Source of the DNA: Cytospora piceicola
Lineage: Eukaryota; Ascomycota; Sordariomycetes; Diaporthales; Cytosporaceae
Direction: 5' to 3'
Assembly: GCA_023375675.1 (NCBI GenBank)
Contig: JALQBC010000003.1
Span: 1,674,001 to 1,738,000 of the forward strand
Length of the DNA stretch: 64,000 bases
Shown here: positions 1-10,006 of the stretch, in pieces
Layout: every line of letters starts with the position of its first letter
Numbering within the stretch: the first letter of the stretch is position 1
Notes under the pieces: model-generated
The model's database searches: none
Told to the model about the DNA's origin: nothing
What the model saw: the letters and a program-made list of their open reading frames with translations, nothing else
Translations under genes and position numbers: made by a program

Positions 1-1399
1 TGAGCCCTAAGTACGGAAATCGCACCATTTTGATTGATCTTAGCCTTGTAGGGCTATTTGGTATGTCGACGGACACGTTCATGGGCATTGGAGAAGTTCC
101 AGGTTGCTAACAAAACCCTCAGGCGGATACACTGCTCTGTCAACCAAGGGCGTAGCTTCTATGTTGTCTTCTACCTTGTTAGGAGCTTTCACTACGCCGG
201 TGACGTACGTGCTCTTGGTGATCCTACTAGGCACGGCTATCATGCAGGTTCGCTACCTGAATAATGCTTTGCAAAGATTTGATTCGACCCAAGTTATTCC
301 TATACAATTTGTGTCTTTTACGCTGTGTGTTATTATAGGCAGTGCGGTGCTGTATAGAGATTTCGAGCGGACGACCGCAAAACAGGCGGTCAAGTTTGTC
401 GGTGGCTGTCTTCTGACTTTCTTCGGCGTATTTCTCATTACTAGCGGCAGGCCGCCGGCAGACGAGGATGAAGATTTGCTGTCAGACGAAGAGGGCGTCG
501 AGGAGACCATCGGTTTAGCGGCGCAAGATTCGAACGAGCCACAGTCACCTGGGCAGCAGAGGCATCGTGGTACTGAGGCGAAGAATTCAAGACGGTCGTC
601 CCGCGTTAGTTTCATGGATGCTGTCAACAAGCCTTTGACGGTTCTGGCGGAGTACAACGCGCCGACAACAAGAACATCCACATCGAAGACACCCTTACTA
701 CACTCAGGAGAGGCGAGCGAATCGGCACCATTGTTACAGACTCAATCGCGAGAACCACCACCCTTACACGCCGTCCACCCAGGGGTCCAGCATGCTATTT
801 CCTACGAATCAGCAGTATCGGTATCCAGCGCGACACCCATGAACTCGGAACCTTCGACGCACCCAGGCACACCATCGGCCCGTGACATTCCCGCCATCAA
901 CATTCCTGGATCTCCAGTAGCACCAAGGCCAGGAACCTCATCAGCGACTCGGCAACACTCGCAACATTTTACGGGCCCGCTCTTCTCACCCTCGCCCTTC
1001 CACTCAACCGTTAGCGGCTTGGTGCCCGCGACACTGTTGATGGACGGCTCACCCACGACACGAAGACCGACCTCGAGGAGGCATAGCAGGCCCAGTCTGC
1101 GGCAGAGCTTGTACATGTCCCATACTGGGCTGGGGGAAGACGTCCGCGGTGAGGAGAGAGCGGAGGCGATTGGGGCGATGAGCGGCATGGAGAGGAGTCG
1201 GACGACAGATGAGTCCCAAACACATGGAGGTGAGGCAGTCGATGGGAGCAGCAACGGCGTGAGGAGCCGTGCGAGGAGCCTGACACATACGATGGGAGAG
1301 CTTTTTGGCATGAGGGGGAGGCGCGAGACCGGAATTGCTCGGAATGAGGGCAGGGAAGGTACTGGAAGAAACACCAGCATAAGTACGGAGGCGCTGTGA
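1..1399 (+). CDS. NIPA-type magnesium transporter, 3' part (5' end outside window)
   Basis: Polytopic membrane protein of the NIPA/DUF803 magnesium transporter family. The first whole codon is at 3-5. Exons are <1-60 and 123-1399; the 62-nt intron 61-122 has a GTATGT donor, a GCTAAC branch site and a CAG acceptor, and a split Gly codon joins the exons. The visible 444 residues start inside the transport domain (SLVGLFGGYTALSTKG), followed by about three more hydrophobic helices (VTYVLLVILLGTAIM; IQFVSFTLCVIIGSAVLY; GGCLLTFFGVFLIT). A Ser/Thr/Pro/Arg-rich cytosolic tail of over 300 residues follows, typical of fungal members. The helices and the GGYTALSTKG segment are seen; the transport activity is family knowledge. 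Substrate specificity (Mg2+ or other divalent metal) cannot be read from this part. Confidence 0.85.
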
Positions 1400-2125
1400 C
1401 CGACCGGGAAAACTCGAAAATCTCGTCAGAGAGAATGTATTGATCAAGGGTGGTATGTCAACGGGGCTTGGAAACCGAAAGGTTGCATGGAGAAGGAGTT
1501 AAGGTCATCGGATTTGTTTGATCATGCAGAGATAGCGTTGTTCGAGCGTGTTTCGTTTGTTTAACCGGCGAAGATACTGCCGGGGCTTTGAATACCCCAT
1601 ATTTTCCCTGTCATTGTATGTACATATAGAGATGTTGAGTAATCATATACCAGTGTCTGCTGAAGCACATTGCGGAAATCATCGGTCCCAAGCCTAGCAG
1701 ACAGAGAAGATTGAAGTGTTACATGGTAGTCTCGGATGTGGACTAGACTCGGGAGACCTATGATCTGGTGCCAGAGAAGAAAAGAAAAAACCAGGAACCG
1801 GATGGAAGAGATTCGCATGACAATCAAAACAAGGAGCTTGTACCTATAAAGACGTGATGCCCCTACTACACCATAACCCAGAAGGTGATCATCGCTAGGC
1901 AGACTGCCCAACAGAACGAATTATTGTGAGCTTGTCGTGGGGAGAATATTGAGAACAACGGACCATCCGAAGTATTCCCATGAGTAACGTTTGGAGGTGT
2001 CTTACACGTTGATTGAGGGCAACTGGCTGCGATCATGAAATATGTATACCGGTAGCAGTGGAGTGAGGATTAGTGGGTCTCCAGGTACGAGTAATATAGT
2101 AACTTAAGTGAGACCACATTCCAAC
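1400..2125. other. Intergenic: 3' flank of transporter gene, 5' flank of tRNA gene
   Basis: No coding region is supported here. It should hold the 3' UTR of the NIPA gene and the upstream flank of the tRNA gene. No clear repeat was seen. Confidence 0.6.
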
Positions 2126-2132
2126 AGCTACA

Positions 2133-2144
2133 TAGCTCAGGGGA
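2133..2144 (+). promoter_or_regulatory. Pol III internal promoter, box A
   Basis: TAGCTCAGGGGA fits the tRNA box A consensus closely and lies wholly in the first tRNA exon, so the insert does not break it. Confidence 0.7.
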
Positions 2145-2231
2145 AGAGTGAGTCAACCCATAAATATTCTACATGTCAAAATTGACACTAACACCAAATC
2201 AAGGCGCCGGGCTCATAACCCGGAGGTCGCT

Positions 2232-2242
2232 GGATCGAAACC
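2232..2242 (+). promoter_or_regulatory. Pol III internal promoter, box B
   Basis: GGATCGAAACC matches the initiator-tRNA form of box B. The insert moves it about 56 nt further from box A than in an intronless gene, a spacing TFIIIC is known to tolerate in intron-containing tRNA genes. Confidence 0.75.
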
Positions 2243-2264
2243 AGTTGTAGCTACTCCAACATTC

Positions 2265-2280
2265 TTTTTTGTCTTTTTTT
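2265..2280 (+). terminator. Pol III T-tract terminators
   Basis: T6 at 2265-2270 and T7 at 2274-2280, starting 12 nt after the tRNA discriminator base. They are placed as expected for RNA polymerase III termination with a backup site. Confidence 0.75.
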
Positions 2281-2991
2281 GTTCTGGAGGTCTCACATTG
2301 ATTTTGCAGTCAACTACTTCCGGGACCTTATGTTTGTTTTTGCTCTTATTTGTAGCCCTTCACCCCAAGACCGCTCTTTAAGCACAAGACGTACCTACAA
2401 CGTGATTAGTTTTTCCCACTCTTGTTCTATCTATAAAGAATGCAGCTGGATAGGAAGCAAAGTTAGAATGCTATACAAATGTATATACAAAAGGGACGGG
2501 ATAGAGCCAGGATGTTCGCGAAAGTAATTACAGCAACACATCTCGGTCGGAAGACCCGTGGACCGTAGCCAGTATAATTGAATTGTCTACCTTACAATGC
2601 AAACGAAGAAACACCATAAATTCCCCAGGGACTAAGGCGCTGGGAAATCTGGGGGCTGTGAGAGAGAGGTTTTAGCTGTTGAGTTGTTGATGGTAATTTT
2701 GATAGAGGGCGGCCTGAATATATCGCGGATGACAGTTCTACTGTATGATGCTATTTTCACACAAGTTTGTTATAAGACACAGAATAAAAATCCATGGTCA
2801 AGGAAATACAGACGATTTACTCCACATGTATGGTCATAAACCAATGGCTCCGAATACACCAGCAGGAATGAATGTGGGTATCTTCTTATTTTGAACACCA
2901 TCCTTTCCGCATTTACCCCCCCCCCCCCCCACCCCGACCTTTGTCACATAAATACCATTCCCATTATTATCAAGCATTAAGGTCTAAGTCA
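2281..2991. other. Intergenic between tRNA terminator and DUF4203 gene 3' end
   Basis: No coding region seen. Holds a C15 run at 2916-2930 and presumably the 3' UTR of the minus-strand gene ending at 2992. Confidence 0.55.
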
Positions 2992-5900
2992 TTACTGCTG
3001 CGGCTGATCCACCTGGCTGGCAGTCCTCTGGATCTTCCTCATGGCCCGGCGGTGCAGCTCCATCAGGTCGCTGTCCGTCCTCATCCTCTGCTCGAACATC
3101 CTGCCCGCGACCTCCCTCTCGTTCTTCAGCGTCTCGCGCTTCTGGGTCTCGGCCCTCCTCTGGCTCATCAGGAAGTGCCGCTGCACGTCCATGTCGCGCT
3201 GCACCTCGGAGTCGTGGCTCTGCCGCACCATGTGCGGCGGCAGGGAGTTGCTGGACGACGTCCCCGGGATGCCGTAGACGGAGTTGATCAGGGGCCCCTG
3301 CGGCTGAAGGTAGAAGCCCCCGCCGTGCGCGTTCGCGTTCTTGACGGCGGGCGGCCCGGCCGGCGTGGCGCGGGGGTCCTTCTGGACGGACTGCCGAGGG
3401 TTGCCGAGCTGCGAGCCCCGTACCGCCTGGGCCGGGGGTCTGGTCTCCGGCTGAGCCTTCCGGGGGTTGTGCGAGGTGACGGCCGCGGGGGCGGCGAGGG
3501 AGTTACTGCTACCGCCGCCGATGGGGTTGTGGCCGATGCTGCTGCGCCGCGGATTACCCCTGCTGATGTTCCCACCACCGATCGACGCCATGCTGTTCCG
3601 CCTCAACACCGCCTTGCGCTGGCTCAAGGGCAGGTCGTCAAGATCATTCGGTTCGCTGCTTATGGCGCCGGTGTTGACCGCGACAGGTGGGCCCAGGGCA
3701 GCCACAGTCCCGTACTCGGCGCTGCGCACAGAGCCGGCATCTGAGGCCTCGGCTGAGTTAGAGCTTGGGCTGTCCATCTTGCCGGGCTGGACAGAGTCTG
3801 GGCGCAGACTTGCATGCTTCACCCGCATGAGCATGTCCCGCTTTCCCATCAGGGTCTGTGGGCTGTTGTAGGAAATGACGCCGGGGATCGGAGGCTTCGA
3901 GGAGACCGGCCTCGCTGCTGCCTGTTTGCCGTGGCCATCTGATGGGCTGGGCGAGAATTTCTTGCCCTCTCCGCCCGCCAGCGCGGCAGCAGCAGCTCTT
4001 CGACCTGCCTCGACGGATTCGTCGCCGTCTTCTTCGGCGATTGCTTCCACAGGCCACCCGGAAGCCCGTCTCGGGTCCGAAGAGACTCGTCGTGAAAGGT
4101 GGCCCTGAGGCGATTTCGCAGGCCCTCCATTGGTAGGCGCCTTGACCGAGACTCTACTGCCTGGCACTGCCAAATTCGCTGGACGCGTCGACATCGCAGA
4201 GGCTGACCTGGGCATGGCTGGAGGGGGAGCAGCGTTTTCTGCGGTCTTGCGAAGTTCCTCCACGTCCACTGGTACCGCCCTTTCTTCCTCTTCCATCGTT
4301 TCCGTCGGTTGTGCCTCGGGTGCAGATGAGATTAGTTGCTCTTCTGGTGGAGGCAACTCGGCGTGGCTCAGATGCTTGGCCCATTCGTTCGTACGGTAAG
4401 TCAGAGCAACCCTGGAAAGCCCTTGGGGAAGCCGGTCCTTTGTCAGGCTCGCCGGACCAGACTCCGTCTCAGTTGCCGTCGACTTGCCAGCTTTAGATGC
4501 ACTGCCATCTTCGACAGGCGGCAGCTCCTTTTGTTCCTCAATTTGCTCCTCCGAACTGGGCTCAGTCGACACAGCAGCATCTGACATTGCTTTTCCCGGG
4601 GTCAACTCCGCTGGCTCTACCAAACTCTCGTCTTGCGTGCCGCTGTCAGCCAACTCGGCTCTTATCTCCATGTTGAAAGGCCCTTCGAGCGAAGTCATAT
4701 AGTCTCCTCCATCCGAGCTCTCATCAAGAGTGGCGACAACAGATTCATTGTCGTCCTTGGATGGGACCGCGAACCTCTCCATACTTTCACGGTTGCCATA
4801 GGCTTCAGATTCTACCTGTTTTCCCAAAGGTTGGGACATCCTCCGGAAAAGATCAGCCGATCCTACAGATAAGCGCTTCGCGAACGAGCTCCTCTTGCTC
4901 CCCATAGTCCGTGACTCAAGCAGTTCGCCATCTTCGTCGGCGATCGCAACCACAGATGATCGTCCGTCGTCGTCTCTCGCGCCAGTCTCGCTGTAAGGTA
5001 CCTTGAACGGCAAGGGGACAAGGTTCGGCGCCGGTGTGGCGGAATTCGGCCTCAACTGCTCTGCCGGATCCCTGGCGACAAGTCGAGCCTCCCCGTCCCC
5101 GCCAACAATCCAGACCATCTTCTTGTCTTCGGTCGAACCTGTCGAAAATTTGTTATCGAGTTCGTCCACCGCAACATTGGTAGTGCCCTTGCCATCTGTA
5201 TCTTTGTCAAGACCCTTCTCTGCTGCCGTGCTCGATTTGGGTGAAACTTCGGGCTCGTCCCCATCGAGCTCGACCGCCTCCCAACGACTACCTTCTGTCC
5301 CTTCGGTGGTTGTTATTTCGGTCATCTCAATACCGTCTCCTTCTTCGTTCCCTGAGCAGCGTGTTGTCGTAGCTGTGACTGTCGTCCCGCTGTCGCGACC
5401 CTTCTCCTCGCTGTCTATGTCACCAATCCCAGAGTCAGGTGAGACGTGCACGCTCATTGGGCTTTTTGGATCTCCATAGACAGCTTCCCACTGGTCCCTC
5501 TCACGCGCGTTCGCCATCTCGATATCCCTGCCAACATTCGCCTCGTGTTCATGGTGTGCTGCCTCAGCTTCGACCTTTTCCTCATCCTTCTTTGTCCGGT
5601 GCTTCTTGATGATGCGCCAAAGCTTTATCTGGGAAACAACCCCGACCAGGGCAAGGAGTACCGTTAGAGCTTGCTCAACCTTGATGCCCCTCGTCAAGGG
5701 GTACGTATTCGCACCCATAGGGAATAGTTTTCCATTCACATCCCAAATCCATGCCCAGTACTCCTTCAGACCTGCACGGGTGAAGCAGTCAATACCAATG
5801 ACAATCGCCGTTGCTCCGCTGAAGGAGATGCAAGCTATCATATAGTATGATCTCGTCCACCGGCTGAAGTAGCCTACGAAACCGGCAGCGGAGAAGACGG

Positions 5901-6662
5901 CAATGAAGACGATGACCTTGCTGCCCCCTGAGCCAAGCAGTCCTCCTTCTTTCAGCGTCAGGAGCCACATAGACAGGCAAAAGCCTCCCAGCAGACAGCC
6001 CAGGCACTCTGTAATATCTTTGAAGACTAGGCCTCCGCCGCCGAGTAACGCTCCTGTCCCCACTACAGCAACGACATAGGCGCCCTGTATACCATTGCTG
6101 ATCGGCGGGTTCATGACATAGATGATAAGCAACGTCACCCCAACGGCTGCGAGGTAGGAGACAGAGAAAAAGCAGTGGATCCACCGAGTCTTGATACCTA
6201 TCAGGGTGTAGGCAATGCCGGTGAGGATGAGGATAACGCCGGCGACGCAAAAGCCTGGAGTGATCTGAGGCTCCAAAGGCAGTTCGCCTGCAGGAATTGT
6301 GACTGTGCTGTCGTGTCAGCCCATAGTCCTGCAATATGTATATGGTGTCACCTACCATTGAATGAACTGGTGTTGACAGAGCTGGTGCCACCTGTCACGG
6401 TCGAGGATGCAGAAACGCCGGAGGATGTCGTGGACACTGAGGACGCAACAGAGGACCCGGACGTGACAGAAGCTGTCGTGCTGTGCGCCGAGGCGGATGA
6501 CAAGGCCACATCCTCAGTCGCAGACGGTGAGACCGTAGCGGCAGTCGTACTGGAGTCATCCTGTCGCGGGAGTGGCCGCGCAACACCCGCCAGGACGATG
6601 TTGAAGCACAACAATAAGCAGAGAAGAGCCCTCCATGTTCCTGGTGTTGGAGTGACCCGCAT
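2992..6662 (-). CDS. DUF4203/TM198-like seven-helix membrane protein with long cytosolic tail
   Basis: Model of 1208 residues: exon 1 6662-6352, exon 2 6307-2992. The start at 6662 (MRVTPTPGTWRALLCLLLC) gives a clear signal peptide; an in-frame ATG 16 codons upstream (6710) is possible. Residues about 30-105 are a Ser/Thr-rich, probably O-glycosylated ectodomain. Residues about 120-335 hold about seven hydrophobic helices typical of DUF4203 (TM7S3/TM198-like), for example FCVAGVILILTGIAYTLIG. After about residue 340 comes some 870 residues of charged, Ser/Pro-rich, probably disordered cytosolic tail. Reading phase needs a GTGACA donor (intron 6351-6308); the stronger-looking GTAGGT four bases upstream does not keep frame. 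Function is unknown; a surface or endomembrane sensor or scaffold is only a guess. Confidence 0.75.
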
Positions 6663-7807
6663 CTTGCAAAGGAGAAGACCTGGTACCGGAGCTCCCCAAC
6701 GACCTTTCACTTTCCACGCTCGCCAATGTAGATATTACGGCAAGTGATGACTCCAGAGAAAGAGGGGAATGGGAGTTCTAGAGAAGGGGTGAAAGATGTG
6801 GACTCATCCTCCATGGAGGACGGAAAGGGAAAGTATAGGCCGATGAAAACAGGCACTCAGCGAGTAAGTAGAGTACAATGCAGAAATATCAGCTAGAGCC
6901 AGACAAGACTATGTAGTCATCGGACGACAAACACCAGTAATTGTAGTAAGATGATATCCTCTGCAAGTCGAGCAGGACTCGAGGGCGGCTCAAGACTGCG
7001 AAAGCTTCTGGTAACAGTGAACAAACGAATGGACGGGGGAGCACGATGTATAGAGCGACGGAACCGGCTAAGTTGATGGCCCAGGCTTTGGACAGAGTCG
7101 TTCGATTGGTGATCAAGGTCTGAGGGTAGGAAAGAGAAGAAACAGGAAACTGGGCGGGTCTGCATATCCCAGGCGGAGAAAGACCGACTTGTCCGCAGAA
7201 CAGTCCATGATGTTAGTGTACTGTATACACATGATGATGGTACGAGGGAAACCCCTCCCCCTTCTGTCAATCTTCAAGTGCCTTGCATGTGCCATGGACA
7301 GTACCACAGTAGTGTACAAGTTGACCGTATAACAACTACCATATGGTAGGCCGGAGGGAGGGGAAGGTGGGAGGTTGTAGCATGCAGCACGAACGCGGTC
7401 AGCGTCTGTCTGCGTCCAACCGGTGAGCCGCAGCCGCAGAGACCGGCTGTTCTCTGCTGGCGGTTGCAGTCACGAGAAAAGATCAAATCTCTCTTCTGCA
7501 CTGTATGTCCATTTTCTCTGTCATCACAACCTACCTTTTCCTCCTTCTTCACCCCGACCCTGCATATTGTGAGGCTCAGATTGGCCGGATCTTGCAGTTG
7601 GGAAATTGCATCGTTGCTGTAGCACCATATTAAACTAGATCGGGAGAGAATGTGCATGGGTTGATGTTCCCAAAGAAGGTTCTGACATACGGGGAATACT
7701 GGGATATTCCTCGAAAAACAGGTTGACTTAGATACTTGGGGCCTGTGCGGAGTGCCGGTGCCTGAGATTCGAGACCAACACTAGTCCTTACTTGGTGATA
7801 ACCAATT

Positions 7808-7827
7808 TACTACACTATAGTGTAGTA
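7808..7827. repeat. 20-nt perfect palindrome
   Basis: TACTACACTATAGTGTAGTA is fully self-complementary and lies about 1.1 kb upstream of the DUF4203 gene start. It could be a dimeric transcription-factor site or a chance hairpin. Confidence 0.6.
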
Positions 7828-8426
7828 GATCGCTGACAGGGATGCGACCGTGCAGCCGGTCTGGCAGGAGAGATCAGTCCAGCCGGGGTGGAGAGGTGAC
7901 GGACGGGTGACAAGGTGCGACGACTGCACGTCAGTCACTCAGTCAATCAATTTCACCACTGTATCTCTCACCTTGTCAAAGTGAGTCGAGACTGGTGCTG
8001 GGTGGCCGTTCATTACGGATGTGCGTATATATCCGGCGCACATGATGCTCACCATTAATCATCACCAGGCTCCCTGTCACGGAGAGGGTGGATGAAGTCC
8101 TGGAGAGCCTCGTTTCAATGTTAGAGGTTGAATATGAGGCAACGAGTCGGGTATCACAGGTCCCTCGTGATGTCGTCTAGTCCGGTCACACCTCTTACGT
8201 ACACCCCAGTTGAGGAAGTGTGACAGTATGTACGTCCGTATTTCCCAGGCTCACCACACCTTGTACGAGCGTGAATGGCTAGCGTTGAAGCGTTGAAGAG
8301 ATCCATACCGTAATGGACAACAGAAGCCTGCAGAGAAGCTTTTTTCTCACGTCGCGCGACATCACACTATTGGACGCGTCTTTGTGTCCACCGTACTGTA
8401 GTACAACTGAATACCCAATGTACACA

Positions 8427-8447
8427 CCTACCTAGGTACATAGGTAT
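8427..8447. repeat. TACCTAGGTA-type palindromic motif
   Basis: ACCTACCTAGGTA followed by CATAGGTA; one of about twenty noncoding occurrences of this motif family in the window. Confidence 0.55.
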
Positions 8448-10006
8448 GTATCACCGCCGTATTCCAGATGTCTCCTTCCAAGGTTGCCAGCTAAGCACAA
8501 CTTTCGATGGGCTGTTGTTCTTCCCGGGCTCAAGTTTCTTCCCGGGCTGAGAGGAGAGGAAAACACCAACCTGGATGCTTCGGAGTACGGTAATTCAGGA
8601 ACTTTCCCCGGTGACAATCTCGAAGCACTGACCCGACTCGCGGCCACTGTGCTTGAAACACGTCTCTTTCTCTCGAGCCTTTGAGCTTTCCAGATGTCTT
8701 CTCGTCTTCTTGTCAAGTGTGGGACCCCCCATCTCGGTTCCACAAGCCACATGGGACCTTGACCACGCTTGTATGCAGGCTTTCTTTCCGATTATCGAAT
8801 CGATAAACCGAAAATCGATTCTCGTGGGGTTGTCTCCAGCGATCGGCGCCCACTACCCGAGTAAGCGGTGATGAGGATAGTCAGCCTCAAAACAAGGTTC
8901 AGCCGACATCCTCCGCCAAGGACGTCGCAAGCAAGAAGTTGCAATATTTAGACTCTCTTAGTTGAGACGAAAACGACGGTCAGCTCTTCTCCACCGTCCT
9001 TTAGGTAGCTGCATGGCCCCATGGCCCCCCTTGAATGCTGCTGCACGATGACGGGACATTTCCGTCAACTTGCACGTATTCCGTGAACTCAAATGGTTTC
9101 GAGCACTTCAGCATTCGGTCCATCCTCCGGGGACCATGCCCTCCTCAGTTCTATCAAGGTTCACCGACAAGGTCGGAAGAGTGCAAAGTCGTATGACGAT
9201 ACAGTCAGACAGGGAACAAGGTGTAGAGTCAAACGCATGACTATCCGGACAACCGAGCATCAAAGCTCCGAGAATCCACAGGGCCGCCCCGACGTTTTGG
9301 TCCGATGGGGCCCAGCTCCTTCTCCGATACTCCCACCAACCCTCATCATAACCAAAGCCGGGGTCGTGGCCAGGAACGAACTATTTCGTCTTTTCAGATG
9401 GTCTGTTTTGCTGCGGCTGAATCCAGGCACTCCAAGACTGAGGTTTCCGCTTGACGTATCTGTATGTATGCATGCTATATATACCTAGGTACCTATCAAC
9501 TGTGAGAGTACTTCACAATCTGAAAATCTTGCTTTCAACTTCCGCCCAAGGTCTTAGTGATTTGATTTGAAGTATGAATACAACCCGGCTTCTTCTCTGC
9601 AACGTATTTTTTCGTCTAGACTACAACCTCCCGGTCCGGATACAAGAAGGCAAAGGTGTTTGTGACAGACCCAACAGTCTAGACTATTATGCCAGGCGTA
9701 TGGACCCACACCCTTATTGACACATTGAATACGCCCTCTCTGTGGCTCGTGTTCATTTGGAAGACAGCAGTGGTAATGGGCAATGAAGATGCAGTGAAGA
9801 CGGACGAAGAACAGGGTGGTCAATGTCGCGAGCCAGAACATTCCCTTCTTTTATTTTCGCACTGAACTCCACATTCGAAAATTCCTTGATACACCATCCT
9901 TTAGCATTGTAGTTAGTATCCATGTTCCAGTCGGAAGCCCAGTGGTATCATCTTTCAATAATGCGCCGGCCGTGTTGTGAAACAAAAGAGAGCAGAGCGA
10001 AGAGCC

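Larger units (their letters stand above)
2126..2253 (+). tRNA. Initiator tRNA-Met (CAT) split in the D arm by a 56-nt mRNA-type intron
   Basis: Exons 2126-2147 and 2204-2253 join to a 72-nt tRNA with every canonical stem. Acceptor: 2126-2132 with 2246-2252, A as discriminator at 2253. D stem: GCTC 2135-2138 with GA 2146-2147 plus GC 2204-2205. Anticodon stem: CCGGG 2207-2211 with CCCGG 2219-2223. Loop CTCATAA, anticodon CAT 2214-2216. T stem: 2229-2233 with 2241-2245. Initiator identity rests on the A1:T72 pair, three consecutive G:C pairs next to the anticodon loop, and A54/A60 in the T loop (ATCGAAA). The insert 2148-2203 lies between tRNA positions 23 and 24 (or 24 and 25, equivalent by one shared G), not at the canonical 37/38 site. 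It starts GTGAGT, has CTAAC at 2188-2192 and ends CAAG 12 nt after the branch A. Box A (about 2133-2144) and box B (2232-2242) are intact, and a T6 tract follows. Confidence 0.87.
6663..10006. other. Gene-free 3.3-kb stretch
   Basis: Lies between two minus-strand genes. No open reading frame here has intron logic, composition or similarity I can support. It contains a 20-nt perfect palindrome at 7808-7827, a TACCTAGGTA-type cluster near 8427-8447 and a copy near 9482-9496, and two direct copies of TTCTTCCCGGGCT near 8518-8549. The first kilobase should include the promoter of the DUF4203 gene. Confidence 0.5.

Noticed and set aside
2148..2381. Plus-strand open frame starting inside the tRNA gene
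   Set aside because: Crosses the tRNA and its terminators; no protein features.
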